Shown here: one piece after another, positions 56,001 through 58,698 of the stretch
How positions within the stretch are numbered: the first letter of the stretch is position 1
Layout of the letters: every line of letters begins with the position of its first letter
Source: Symbiodinium sp. CCMP2592
Lineage: Eukaryota > Sar > Dinophyceae > Suessiales > Symbiodiniaceae
Length of the DNA: 64,000 nucleotides
Assembly: GCA_905221615.1 (NCBI GenBank)
Contig: CAJNDT010001291.1
Coordinates: forward strand, 186,001-250,000
Reading direction: 5' to 3'
Notes under the pieces: model-generated
The model's input: the letters and a program-made list of their open reading frames with translations, nothing else
Told to the model about the DNA's origin: nothing
Database searches by the model: none
Made by a program: the position numbers and the translations under genes

Positions 56001-56693
56001 GTACTTAGAAATTAATCCCTAAGAAACAGCTAAAGTTACAATTGTTGCTGGGGTTCTAAGTTCAGTATGGACCCTAAAGTTAGCCCACCGCCCTAAATAC
56101 CATTGTTTTCGGGAGTGTCAGAGACCCAGACCCTACGGGTTCAAGTAGTCCTTGTTTGTGGTTTTTGGTACCCAAGAAGGCCCTAAAGTCCTATAATAGG
56201 GAGTACTTCTGTTGATGATTTAAATCCTGCATTACCTCAAGGACCCTAAACTGTGGGAATTATGGTACATTCCCGATTATGGGTAATGCAGGATTTATAT
56301 CATCAACTAAACCCTAAACCCTAAACCCTCTCTGCCAAGGCAACCGTTGGACCCTCTGGGAGAAAGCCTGAGCCTCCTATGATTTAACGTGTGTTCCACC
56401 CAGAGAGCCCAATACCCCTTAATTAAGGAATATAGCTGAAGGCCTAGGGTTCCTTGAAGGGTTCCTTCAAGGGATCTAGAAGGGTTCTATAAGGGAATTA
56501 CGGAATATGGCTAAAATCATAATATGAAACCCTATATAGTTTAAGCCTTATTCATTAGTTAAGAGGTATTGGGCTCTCTGGGGTATCGGGGTCCCTCGCT
56601 GGGAAGGACTACCAGTCTCTTTGCGACCTCGCGCGCTGCGGTCGCGAACTTTGGGGCCTTGAGACAGCTGCCTGCCTGATGATAGCATCGGAG
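9844..56693 (+). CDS. nirB-like: NirB/NasB-type FAD-NAD(P)H reductase, module 1 (23 exons)
   Basis: Gene-level entry; exons are listed separately. Joining 23 exons gives one frame with no stop: 402 codons to exon 22, then exon 23. Domain order matches the N-terminal reductase part of nitrite reductase large subunits. First comes an FAD-binding GHGPVGH Rossmann motif, then CEEPRLAYNRV and the SYFQHRSADELS segment. LVLATGSSPFVPPVPG (ATG motif) follows, then TIEDMDAI and the NAD(P)H motif VIGGGLLGLEAA. Next are LEAAPILMSAQLD, VVSCGIRPRDELA and the second FAD motif SIYAVGE. The end is a C-terminal reductase domain (KLLGVDVATFG, YRKLIFRR, LLGGVLV). Expected role: electron transfer from NAD(P)H through FAD. 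No siroheme/4Fe-4S part is seen. The GEC cysteine of E. coli NirB is Val here. Introns make up about 97% of the span; 13 have GC, 5 GT and 4 GA donors, and all acceptors are AG|G. The ATG choice is plausible but unproven. Exon 23 either reads to TAG 56694 or splices on to module 2 at 58613. Confidence 0.9.
10197..10299. mobile_element. TIR element, family D (copy 2), in intron 1
   Basis: Diverged copy of 3002-3109; arms are tctatgtaccca and its complement. Intron 1 (9929-10890) also holds a family F copy at about 10468-10572. Confidence 0.6.
10468..10572. mobile_element. TIR element, family F (copy 2)
   Basis: Shares gtcataagtaagataa in the left arm and tctcatgatcca in the right arm with the other family F copies. 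Confidence 0.6.
10891..10923 (+). CDS. nirB-like: Reductase module 1, exon 2
   Basis: 33 nt after gAAG|G, encoding TEFPLELTVLC. The GC donor at 10924 splits the Cys codon before EEPRLAY. Confidence 0.85.
11165..11274. mobile_element. TIR element, family G (copy 1), in intron 2
   Basis: Arms are acccagagtaggcccttatt and its complement. A close copy is at 12553-12662 in the same intron, and a diverged one at 63659-63770. Confidence 0.75.
11340..12430. other. Non-repetitive stretch of intron 2, unidentified
   Basis: This 1.1 kb has ordinary composition and lacks telomere-like units. It has overlapping open frames on both strands (up to 125 codons, + strand 11743-12120) but none recalls a known family. 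It may be an eroded transposon. Confidence 0.4.
12553..12662. mobile_element. TIR element, family G (copy 2)
   Basis: About 100 bp nearly identical to 11165-11274, including accaaaaaggg in the right half. The two copies bracket the non-repetitive stretch of intron 2. Confidence 0.75.
12922..12961 (+). CDS. nirB-like: Reductase module 1, exon 3
   Basis: Encodes EEPRLAYNRVAMT, the counterpart of CEEPRIAYDRVHL in E. coli NirB. The AG acceptor is at 12920-12921 and the GT donor at 12962. Confidence 0.9.
13425..13544. mobile_element. TIR element, family F (copy 3), abutting an acceptor
   Basis: Arms are ggatgaggggacttagtaag and the complement cttactaagtcccgtgatcc. It ends three bases before the AG of the exon 4 acceptor (13546-13547). 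Confidence 0.8.
13548..13613 (+). CDS. nirB-like: Reductase module 1, exon 4
   Basis: Encodes SYFQHRSADELSMC and SPEWLREK, matching the YFxHxxAEELSL region of NirB. The acceptor touches the end of a family F TIR element. The GA donor at 13614 opens the 14.3-kb LINE-bearing intron. Confidence 0.9.
13690..13700. repeat. Target-site duplication, left (AATACTACTTG)
   Basis: This 11-bp sequence recurs exactly at 26117-26127. It sets the 5' end of the LINE at 13701. The sequence to its left belongs to a family H TIR element. Confidence 0.85.
13952..15184 (+). CDS. LINE ORF1 protein (410 residues)
   Basis: ATG 13952 gives MGKGWDQNKPKGNGK; the frame extends upstream only through non-ATG codons. The N-terminus is rich in Gly/Lys/Trp/Tyr and suits nucleic-acid binding. 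Residues about 85-175 are strongly helical and charged (LWEKWQEDMK, LTRFEKAMRTLDADLEAA), a likely coiled coil for multimerisation. The middle is Ala/Pro-rich, and another helix (KLESKLEAKRAALQSEM) is near the C-terminus. No CCHC knuckle was seen. By analogy with LINE ORF1 proteins it should coat the element RNA. The frame is intact. Its TGA overlaps the ORF2 start as ATGA. Confidence 0.85.
   Translation: MGKGWDQNKPKGNGKPSGGSRWGYWRGSWGSPSYKEQDYGAWENAEPSSAFPAYDAKDRASAVKRAEKEVPKAAGKAAGRGKDAPDPEGYLTAGLQDYINSTRKAEQRVRNLTATRAQKVKLWEKWQEDMKVSYLRELTRFEKAMRTLDADLEAAVGARDEARQAIRQHIQNEGHVAVDAGEEEEINWEDMTRQWRQEQQEQKDQDAPREVLRRAMKLQEAPSVAPPAVAPSLGGLMTPEAAAKLFMATMTGQMMSAFQQEPRAADVSMAGAPSAMAPLPSQAAGAVDPSLAAPYVASPSTRHTEHPTSPNLPPKGTTAPRPRPSPRQPLKGAPLQPVHTQTPAKLESKLEAKRAALQSEMEAAATDAARESAAQATRSAEAPQRVQLNDDDSSDVEPMDRGPPGLAGME
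20980..21425 (+). other. RNase H domain of ORF2
   Basis: The motifs follow the RNase HI order. TADGSYNP carries the catalytic Asp at 20995, SAYIAEVVGLWWA the Glu, and LFRADNQAALD the second Asp. YRHVRGHCGDVANELAD carries His and the last Asp. All four acidic positions are present. It lies before the endonuclease, not after the RT. Confidence 0.85.
21675..22460 (+). other. Endonuclease (EEP/APE-like) domain of ORF2
   Basis: It begins with CVSFNALSL (Asn motif), then VQEAR (Glu), a variable core, VLVDGNCRVG (Asp-x-Asn) and, after TAG 22309, DFVGLPCSW and RTPDHFAA (the final Asp-His pair). This matches LINE apurinic-type endonucleases. The premature TAG sits where related elements usually have a Trp-containing segment. 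Confidence 0.8.
23040..24400 (+). other. Reverse transcriptase domain of ORF2
   Basis: Motifs in order: SPNKACGPDWMPP, IPKPG, ILFMDISSAYYSV with catalytic Asp at 23677, GTRPGSIVS (box B), then YADD at 24126-24137 in another frame. A one-base indel near 23958 separates box B from YADD. The box order is standard for LINE RTs. Confidence 0.9.
25080..25270 (+). other. C-terminal zinc-finger region of ORF2
   Basis: CLLCKVAF..HAWAAHAAKVH and CQACAMTF..YRRHLQ are two CxxC...H-type fingers. Similar fingers end several LINE ORF2 proteins and probably bind nucleic acid. Confidence 0.7.
26117..26127. repeat. Target-site duplication, right (AATACTACTTG)
   Basis: Exact partner of 13690-13700, directly after the A-rich tail of the LINE. 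Confidence 0.85.
26128..26205. mobile_element. Right part of a TIR element (family H) split by the LINE
   Basis: It holds agtacagtataatatgcccc and cctagtctaattat, found also at 3815-3900 and about 27800-27905. The left part lies at 13672-13700. Removing the LINE and one duplication rebuilds one ordinary ~110-bp element. Confidence 0.7.
26206..27800. other. 3' remainder of intron 4
   Basis: No exon is recognised. The stretch mixes unique AT-neutral sequence with CCCTAAA scraps (26910-26960, 27250-27275, 27545-27565). Confidence 0.5.
27806..27905. mobile_element. TIR element, family H (intact copy)
   Basis: It contains aattaccaatactatg on the left and agtacagtatataatgtgcc on the right, like the copy split by the LINE. 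It ends about 20 bp before the exon 5 acceptor (AG at 27923-27924). Further copies are at 29810-29900 and 39995-40107. Confidence 0.7.
27925..27977 (+). CDS. nirB-like: Reductase module 1, exon 5
   Basis: Encodes NVSVILARATHIDRLRK (the conserved ID-R turn of NirB). It joins exon 4 across the LINE in phase. GT donor at 27978. Confidence 0.9.
28350..28460. mobile_element. TIR element, family B (copy 1)
   Basis: Arms are tatgggtggttgtcaaaatt and its complement, with a central gtacggcacctaatattta. Copies are at 29572-29684, 37473-37573, 41224-41326 and 58505-58605. Confidence 0.85.
28751..28862. mobile_element. TIR element, family A (copy 3)
   Basis: AATACCCCTTAATTAAGGAA arm and its complement, ending GGGCTCTCTGGG. 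In intron 5. Confidence 0.85.
29015..29063 (+). CDS. nirB-like: Reductase module 1, exon 6
   Basis: Encodes VAYVGDSASGELEYDE. AG|G acceptor and GT donor. Module 2 has GELDYDE at the same place but with a different intron position. Confidence 0.85.
29137..29250. mobile_element. TIR element, family M (copy 1)
   Basis: Arms are taccttaacccggaataacc-like and the complement ggttaaggtaggg, with an inner inverted pair cctacctttttaagga / aaaaaggtagg. Second copy at 59468-59560. Confidence 0.7.
29572..29684. mobile_element. TIR element, family B (copy 2)
   Basis: Same arms and central gtacggcacctaatattta as 28350-28460. In intron 6. Confidence 0.85.
30175..30258 (+). CDS. nirB-like: Reductase module 1, exon 7 (ATG motif)
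   Basis: Encodes LVLATGSSPFVPPVPG and TSTPGVFTY, a hallmark NirB stretch. The GA donor at 30259 sits in an 8-bp repeat (ACAGGACT) that recurs at the next acceptor. Confidence 0.95.
30892..30924 (+). CDS. nirB-like: Reductase module 1, exon 8
   Basis: Encodes TIEDMDAIIA (cf. RTIEDLNAI in NirB). 33 nt, GC donor at 30925. Confidence 0.9.
31520..31735. repeat. 22-bp tandem array just upstream of exon 9
   Basis: About nine to ten units of tagatccctttaaggaaccc with small variation. It ends about 20 bp before the exon 9 acceptor. Its unit is close to the reverse complement of the array after exon 9. Confidence 0.9.
31758..31821 (+). CDS. nirB-like: Reductase module 1, exon 9 (NAD(P)H motif)
   Basis: Encodes AAVIGGGLLGLEAAK, the second GxGxxG..E Rossmann motif. 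GC-rich island between two tandem arrays. GC donor at 31822. Confidence 0.95.
31826..32575. repeat. GGATCC-rich tandem array directly after exon 9
   Basis: About 750 bp of gggatcctttaagggatc and gggatctctagggatcc modules in higher-order mixtures. It starts within five bases of the exon 9 donor. Confidence 0.9.
32775..32940. repeat. About 49-bp tandem repeat, three copies
   Basis: Units carry gattctagggttctttaagg and tcctttaggggatctctagg. Related in sequence to the neighbouring GGATCC array. Confidence 0.75.
33345..33451. mobile_element. TIR element, family K (copy 1)
   Basis: Arms are catatgggagcttctgaaaa and a tcggaaacccatatg-type complement. Copies are at 34744-34842 and, nested, 38005-38112. 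Confidence 0.7.
33802..33831 (+). CDS. nirB-like: Reductase module 1, exon 10 (30-nt microexon)
   Basis: Ten codons, ALLDLKMKVT, filling the expected gap between LGLEAAK and VLEAAP. AG|G acceptor, GC donor. Confidence 0.8.
34338..34389 (+). CDS. nirB-like: Reductase module 1, exon 11
   Basis: Encodes VLEAAPILMSAQLDKVA, matching HVIEFAPMLMAEQLDQM of NirB. GC donor at 34390. Confidence 0.92.
34494..34578. mobile_element. TIR element, family F (copy 4), in intron 11
   Basis: Shares ataagtaagataacca and tactaggtctcatgatcctc with the other copies. Confidence 0.6.
34744..34842. mobile_element. TIR element, family K (copy 2)
   Basis: Inverted orientation of the family K core: tcctacttttttgggtact, ending actcccatata. 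Confidence 0.6.
35275..35315 (+). CDS. nirB-like: Reductase module 1, exon 12
   Basis: Encodes RLLAKRLEKLGLE (cf. LRRKIESMGV). GT donor at 35316. Confidence 0.9.
35354..35440. mobile_element. Truncated family A element
   Basis: Left arm gagccccataccccttaatt, then a cctagggttccttaaaggg insert like that in 56399-56582 and 61587-61763. The right arm is missing. Confidence 0.6.
35521..35629. mobile_element. TIR element, family A (copy 5)
   Basis: Complete, from CCCAGAGACTCC to its complement GGAGTCTCTGGG. In intron 12. Confidence 0.9.
36666..36843. repeat. (TAC)n microsatellite, about 59 units
   Basis: Nearly pure trinucleotide array with one short break near 36756-36770. It produces long poly-Tyr, poly-Leu and poly-Val frames that are not genes. 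In intron 12. Confidence 0.97.
37104..37208 (+). CDS. nirB-like: Reductase module 1, exon 13
   Basis: The longest exon (105 nt). Encodes VRTGVKLQEILSNGEDGV, RYVKFLEDD and GKPSFQ. GC donor at 37209. Confidence 0.88.
37219..37311. mobile_element. TIR element (family T), 11 bp after the exon 13 donor
   Basis: Perfect arms ccagaaagttggaatat at 37222-37238 and their complement at 37294-37310. Confidence 0.75.
37473..37573. mobile_element. TIR element, family B (copy 3)
   Basis: ggttatcaaaattatggtcc arm and its complement, with the centre inverted relative to other copies (aggtgccgtagta). Confidence 0.8.
37809..37918. mobile_element. TIR element, family A (copy 6)
   Basis: From CTCTGAGAGCCC-like left end to GGGCTCTCTGGG. 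The inner arms are partly decayed. Confidence 0.8.
37966..38166. mobile_element. Nested TIR elements: family L interrupted by family K
   Basis: The outer arms acccataggccccatagtgg and the complement at 38145-38166 match the uninterrupted copy at 42512-42603. A complete family K element (about 38005-38112, ends catatgggg and cccatatg) lies inside. Confidence 0.75.
38597..38800 (+). CDS. Orphan coding-like segment in intron 13
   Basis: An open frame of 67 codons ending in TAA 38798. The best part starts at an internal ATG near 38657 (MGPLKLYKPDKRFTM, later HTDLAIPLRSPQM, basic end KKSRIHKL). Composition is protein-like and free of repeats. It is not part of the reductase frame. Possibly a captured 3' gene fragment; no family recognised. 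Confidence 0.3.
   Translation: MLEQSFQPRRSVRAIRGVVGMGPLKLYKPDKRFTMTEDSRKPVHTDLAIPLRSPQMTTYKKSRIHKL
39002..39048 (+). CDS. nirB-like: Reductase module 1, exon 14
   Basis: Encodes EVFLEVDVLVVSCGI; the Arg of GIRP is completed by the next exon. GC donor at 39049. Confidence 0.9.
39361..39467. mobile_element. TIR element, family C (copy 2)
   Basis: gttgatgatacaaatcctgc arm and its complement tgcaggattt. In intron 14. Confidence 0.75.
39588..39700. repeat. Interstitial CCCTAAA/CCCCTAAA array
   Basis: About 15 tandem 7-8-bp units, among the purest in the window. In intron 14. Confidence 0.95.
39995..40107. mobile_element. TIR element, family H-like
   Basis: Arms are tatagggcccttagcaatta and its complement. 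It overlaps no exon. Confidence 0.55.
40619..40671 (+). CDS. nirB-like: Reductase module 1, exon 15
   Basis: Encodes PRDELARECGLDLGTSV, continuing the GIRPRDELA motif. GA donor at 40672. Confidence 0.93.
41005..41112. repeat. (TATG)n and (TA)n microsatellite
   Basis: About 15 TATG units followed by TA repeats. In intron 15. Confidence 0.95.
41224..41326. mobile_element. TIR element, family B (copy 4)
   Basis: atgggtggttgtcaaatt arm and its complement, with gtacctaa-type centre. In intron 15. Confidence 0.85.
41404..41545. repeat. Interstitial TTTAGGG/TTTAAGGG array
   Basis: About 18 units alternating seven and eight bases. Opposite orientation to the 39.6-kb array. Confidence 0.95.
41874..41947 (+). 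CDS. nirB-like: Reductase module 1, exon 16 (second FAD motif)
   Basis: Encodes ERGGVAVDCYMRSS and DASIYAVGE, matching RGGIVIND..SDPDIYAIGE. GC donor at 41948. Confidence 0.95.
42512..42603. mobile_element. TIR element, family L (uninterrupted copy)
   Basis: acccatcggctcgatagtag arm and its complement at 42585-42603. It serves as the empty form of the nested element at 37966-38166. Confidence 0.7.
42607..42722. mobile_element. TIR element (family S)
   Basis: Perfect outer arms cttgggtactgcccccac-like and gggggcagtacccaag. It directly adjoins the family L copy. In intron 16. Confidence 0.7.
42802..42925 (+). repeat. Dispersed 120-bp repeat before exon 17
   Basis: Nearly the same sequence as 61839-61962 (shared cttctggttggctctttaga and gaggggttcagaag). 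Both copies run up to, or nearly up to, a splice acceptor of the reductase gene. Confidence 0.85.
42950..43012 (+). CDS. nirB-like: Reductase module 1, exon 17
   Basis: Encodes VASHEGGMVYGLWKPGAEQA (cf. CASWNNRVFGLVAPGYKMAQ). The family's GEC cysteine is Val. GC donor at 43013. Confidence 0.93.
44084..44117 (+). CDS. nirB-like: Reductase module 1, exon 18
   Basis: Encodes VLAGTLASPSE. GC donor at 44118, AG|G acceptor. Confidence 0.85.
44340..44655. repeat. 14-15-bp telomere-derived tandem array
   Basis: About 20 units of accctcaaaaaccctaa and variants, telomere-like units alternating with CCCTCAAAA. In intron 18. Confidence 0.93.
44731..44835. mobile_element. TIR element, family C (copy 3)
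   Basis: acggtggatgat arm with cctgcattaccc and the complement ending catcaaccgta. The interior is inverted relative to 39361-39467. Confidence 0.75.
45351..45436. mobile_element. TIR element (family O)
   Basis: tcattgttgggtaacatttt arm and the complement ending tctcaacaatga. Single copy in the window, intron 18. Confidence 0.6.
45542..45575 (+). CDS. nirB-like: Reductase module 1, exon 19
   Basis: Encodes LKYHGSDLST (cf. FEGADLSAKLK). The GT donor at 45576 opens an 8.06-kb intron with the giant TIR element. Confidence 0.9.
46022..46127. mobile_element. TIR element, family J (copy 1)
   Basis: Arms are caagtgcccaaatagtgggg and ccctactatttgggca. Second copy at 62424-62519. Confidence 0.7.
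46140..46206. repeat. (CCCCCA)n tract flanking the giant TIR element (left)
   Basis: About ten CCCCCA units. A shorter CCCCCA-rich tract in the same orientation lies at 52919-52950, just beyond the element's right end. Confidence 0.9.
46330..47700. repeat. Palindromic satellite, six ~235-253-bp units
   Basis: The landmark cctggccgggggggttcccg recurs at 46376, 46620, 46861, 47105, 47340 and 47593. Each unit alternates AATTTAAAT-type AT palindromes with GGGGCCCCGGGCCCC-type GC palindromes, so every block is self-complementary. No coding potential. Confidence 0.97.
47833..49250. repeat. Three ~510-bp tandem units with hairpins
   Basis: Units start ccctccacctcctgcccacc at 47833, 48347 and 48854 (steps 514 and 507 bp). 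Each holds two nested hairpins built from gccagattttgccaacagat and its complement. They give repeated short frames (MCEIPG.. and FARRCVGS..) on both strands that are artefacts of the repeat. Confidence 0.93.
49246..49620. repeat. About 57-bp tandem array
   Basis: About six units with gggacaccccttgcgat and gatctgagttcttacaaa. Related units also end each 510-bp repeat. Confidence 0.85.
49620..52700. repeat. GA/CT-rich complex tandem repeat
   Basis: The segment gtctcttcaatcttcttaa recurs near 49850, 51270 and 52500, so higher-order units are about 1.2-1.4 kb. Smaller internal duplications (ctttccactgccaagagag near 50860, 50955, 52185) are present. Strong purine/pyrimidine bias; no recognisable gene. 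Confidence 0.8.
52796..52886. repeat. Two-copy ~52-bp direct repeat
   Basis: Two units with ttcctgggagagtct and actccagaacccgagtgt, next to the right end of the giant TIR element. Confidence 0.8.
53208..53313. mobile_element. TIR element, family A (copy 7, diverged)
   Basis: CCAGAGAACCCAGTACCCCT arm and its complement ending ATATCTGGG. In intron 19, 320 bp before exon 20. Confidence 0.75.
53330..53620. repeat. CCCTAAA-type tract with a ~80-bp higher-order repeat
   Basis: Telomere-like units with gaacaaaagacgccat recurring three times before exon 20. The third copy runs into the exon 20 acceptor. Confidence 0.8.
53633..53677 (+). CDS. nirB-like: Reductase module 1, exon 20
   Basis: Encodes KLLGVDVATFGANA, as KLLGVDVGGIGDA in NirB. 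The end of the exon and the next acceptor share AATGCCGAG. GC donor at 53678. Confidence 0.93.
53794..53910. mobile_element. TIR element, family N (copy 1), in intron 20
   Basis: acttaggggtacttagaaat arm and the complement ggggttctaagttcagtat. Second copy at 55988-56069; a distant relative is near 125-235. Confidence 0.6.
54768..54850. repeat. (GA)n microsatellite
   Basis: About 40 GA-rich dinucleotides. The Arg/Glu and Ser/Leu frames over it are not genes. In intron 20. Confidence 0.95.
54913..54959 (+). CDS. nirB-like: Reductase module 1, exon 21
   Basis: Encodes NICVTTALDATAGSY. GC donor at 54960. Confidence 0.85.
55639..55712 (+). CDS. nirB-like: Reductase module 1, exon 22
   Basis: Encodes KLIFRRCPSGCRRLLGGVLV and KSVE (cf. 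YKRLIVSEDNKTLLGAVLV). GA donor at 55713. Confidence 0.93.
55776..55875. repeat. Three ~37-bp direct repeats
   Basis: Units of ttttaggttcgttccggcat, separated by telomere-like bases. In intron 22. Confidence 0.85.
55988..56069. mobile_element. TIR element, family N (copy 2)
   Basis: Shorter version of 53794-53910 lacking part of the AT centre. Confidence 0.6.
56210..56306. mobile_element. TIR element, family C (copy 4)
   Basis: Arms gttgatgatttaaatcctgc and complement; well preserved. Confidence 0.8.
56399..56582. mobile_element. Family A element with a ~70-bp internal insert
   Basis: Complete family A arms. After the left arm comes cctagggttccttgaagg and more, ending before a repeated aattacggaatat. 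It ends 24 bp before the exon 23 acceptor. The same composite structure is at 61587-61763. Confidence 0.8.
56607..56693 (+). CDS. nirB-like: Reductase module 1, exon 23 (3' end uncertain)
   Basis: Encodes DYQSLCDLARCGRELWGL and stays open to TAG 56694-56696. Phase-0 GA/GC donor candidates at 56661, 56667, 56670 and 56685 would allow splicing to 58613, which also starts in phase 0. Either a true C-terminus or a linker exon. Confidence 0.8.
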
Positions 56694-57075
56694 TAGACAG
56701 CTCTTAGCGCTGCAGATGTTGAGATGCCGAACACACACACACACACATTGAAAAAACACACATAGAGAAATAAATATATACACATACATTCATGTACACA
56801 TATATTAGTGTATATACACATTTATGTGAGAGAGTAAAGCACATCAACACACGGCCCAGGACTCGTTAAATGCCCCTCCAGTAAGTCTCCAGGTCATAGT
56901 GAACCTCTAAGCCCTAAACCCGGAAAAAGCCCCAACCCCTAACCCTAAACCCTAAACCGTAAACTTCTATACCCTAAAAGCCCAAACCCCATAACCCTAA
57001 ACCTAATTAAACCTGCCTAAACCGTAAACTATAAAACTTAAACATCCCTAAACCCTAAGCCAGCTCCACAACCTT

Positions 57076-57178
57076 AAGGCTCTATGTACCCATATAGTAC
57101 ATACTCAGGCCTTAAAGTACCCATACAGGGGGACCCCGTTTAAAGCTTAAGTACCTACTATAAAGGTACCTGGAGCCT
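57076..57178. mobile_element. TIR element, family D (copy 3)
   Basis: Same gtacccatatagta core and arms as 3002-3109. Confidence 0.7.
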
Positions 57179-57540
57179 CTGGGCAACCCAGGTCATGATG
57201 AAACCCTAAACCCAAACCCCTAAATCCGAACCAATACCCCCTAAAACCTAATCCCTAAACCTTCAACCCTAAACCCTAATCCCTAAAGCTTCAACCCTAA
57301 ACCAGCTCCGCAGCCCAGGTCATCATGACTCACGGACCGAGAGCAAACCCTGGACAAATCGAGGAGCAGGCCGGGGTTTAGGGGCTAGAGCTCTTTGTTG
57401 TAATCTGTTCCTTTAAAGGGGTCTATAAAGGTTACTATAAGGGGTTCCTTTTAAAGGGATCTATAGGGTTTAGGGTTTAAGGAATAGGGTGTAGGGTTGA
57501 GGGTTAGGGTTAAGGGAAAGCCTTATAACCTGCACCCAAG

Positions 57541-57633
57541 CCCAAAGGGTCCTAAGTACCTATATGGTAGAATGTAGGGTTTCTATATTAGGAATTACCA
57601 TTATGATTTGGGGAAGTATCTCCCATAACAGTA
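57541..57633. mobile_element. TIR element, family E (copy 2)
   Basis: Matches 7965-8074, including gaatgtagggttt and gattggggaagtat-like core. Confidence 0.65.
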
Positions 57634-57639
57634 CCTACA

Positions 57640-58500
57640 GTAAACCCCATCAAGTTGGGAACCGGATGAAGGCCAAATAGTGCTGGGATTCCCTATGCAT
57701 CACTTTTAAGGATTGGGGCTATGGGGTTTCCAACTGTTTGGGCTTCTACTGTAGAGCTCTTTGTTGTAATCTGTTCCTGCAAAGGGGTCTAGAAGGGTTA
57801 CTACAAGCGATCTATAGGGGGTTCCTTAAAGGGATCTATAGGGTTTAGGGAATAGGGTTTAGGGTTTGTTGTAGTCTAGGTTCTTCAGTAGTACCCTGTT
57901 GCCCTTTCAATTCCGGGTTTGTATCAAAAGCGAGTCCCAGGAAAAAAGGGTACCTTTATTTACAGGGGACACCGCGGAGCCTAGTAATTACAGTTTATTG
58001 TATCTCGAAACTCGATGGGATTTGTATAGGCTCGAGGCCTCTGTTAGATAGTATTACCCTGAAGCTTCTCTTAAGCTTTGGTGTTTAGGGCTTTAAGGTT
58101 TAGGGTTCAGGGTTTAGGGCTTGTTTTCGCACCAGGCGCATCGGCAGTGGGTTTAGGGATTTACAAAGAGTTCAGGGCGGCATCCCAGTTTAAATACTGG
58201 GGCTGTGTCTCTGAGGGCCGCAACACGGCAATGCCGATGATCCTCCTTGTTGAGGGTCGTGGAATGGATTTACCAGGCGTCTGCAGCAGCTCAAACCACA
58301 CCGGAGGCTCCTGAGGGCTGTAGTCTTAGCAAATGCTATGCTTGCTACCGTGAGGTGTGCTTATTTTGGTTTAAGTAAATTCTTGGCTGAGTCCATGTAG
58401 CATTCCGAAATAGCACCGTGCTGGTGGTAAGTTCACCCCCCCAAAAAAAAAGCAGCTGTGATGACTAAGGCCCCCACAAAGGGGAGCAAACCCGACTTTA
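57640..58500. other. Inter-module stretch, no exon confirmed
   Basis: A ~65-bp element with ctctttgttgtaatctgttc occurs twice (57390, 57760). Open frames near 58080-58314 and 57313-57372 show some protein-like composition, but neither fits the reductase family or its expected phase. Confidence 0.4.
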
Positions 58501-58504
58501 ACCT

Positions 58505-58605
58505 GGGCGGATGTTAATTATGGGCCCTTTTCGGGTCCCTAATATAGTACGGCACCTAATATTTAGGGTGCCCAAAAAGGGACTATACTTTTGACAACTA
58601 CCCAC
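58505..58605. mobile_element. TIR element, family B (copy 5), 7 bp before an acceptor
   Basis: Central gtacggcacctaatattta and family B arms. It ends just before cctgccAG|G, the acceptor of module 2 exon 1. Confidence 0.8.
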
Positions 58606-58612
58606 CTGCCAG

Positions 58613-58698
58613 GTGTATCCTTCTCATCTTCCATTGGACGCCGCGGCCGCAGTGGCTTCGGGTCCACCGCGACGAGTTGTCATCGTCGGCCACGGTCC
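58613..58698 (+). CDS. nirB-like: Reductase module 2, exon 1 (FAD motif)
   Basis: Encodes YPSHLPLDAAAAVASGPPRR followed by VVIVGHGP. There is no ATG between the acceptor and the motif. GC donor at 58699. Confidence 0.82.

Noticed and set aside
58078-58314. 78-codon frame near 58.1-58.3 kb as first exon of module 2
   Set aside because: Its possible GC donor is phase 1 while 58613 needs phase 0, and part of it is telomere-like sequence.
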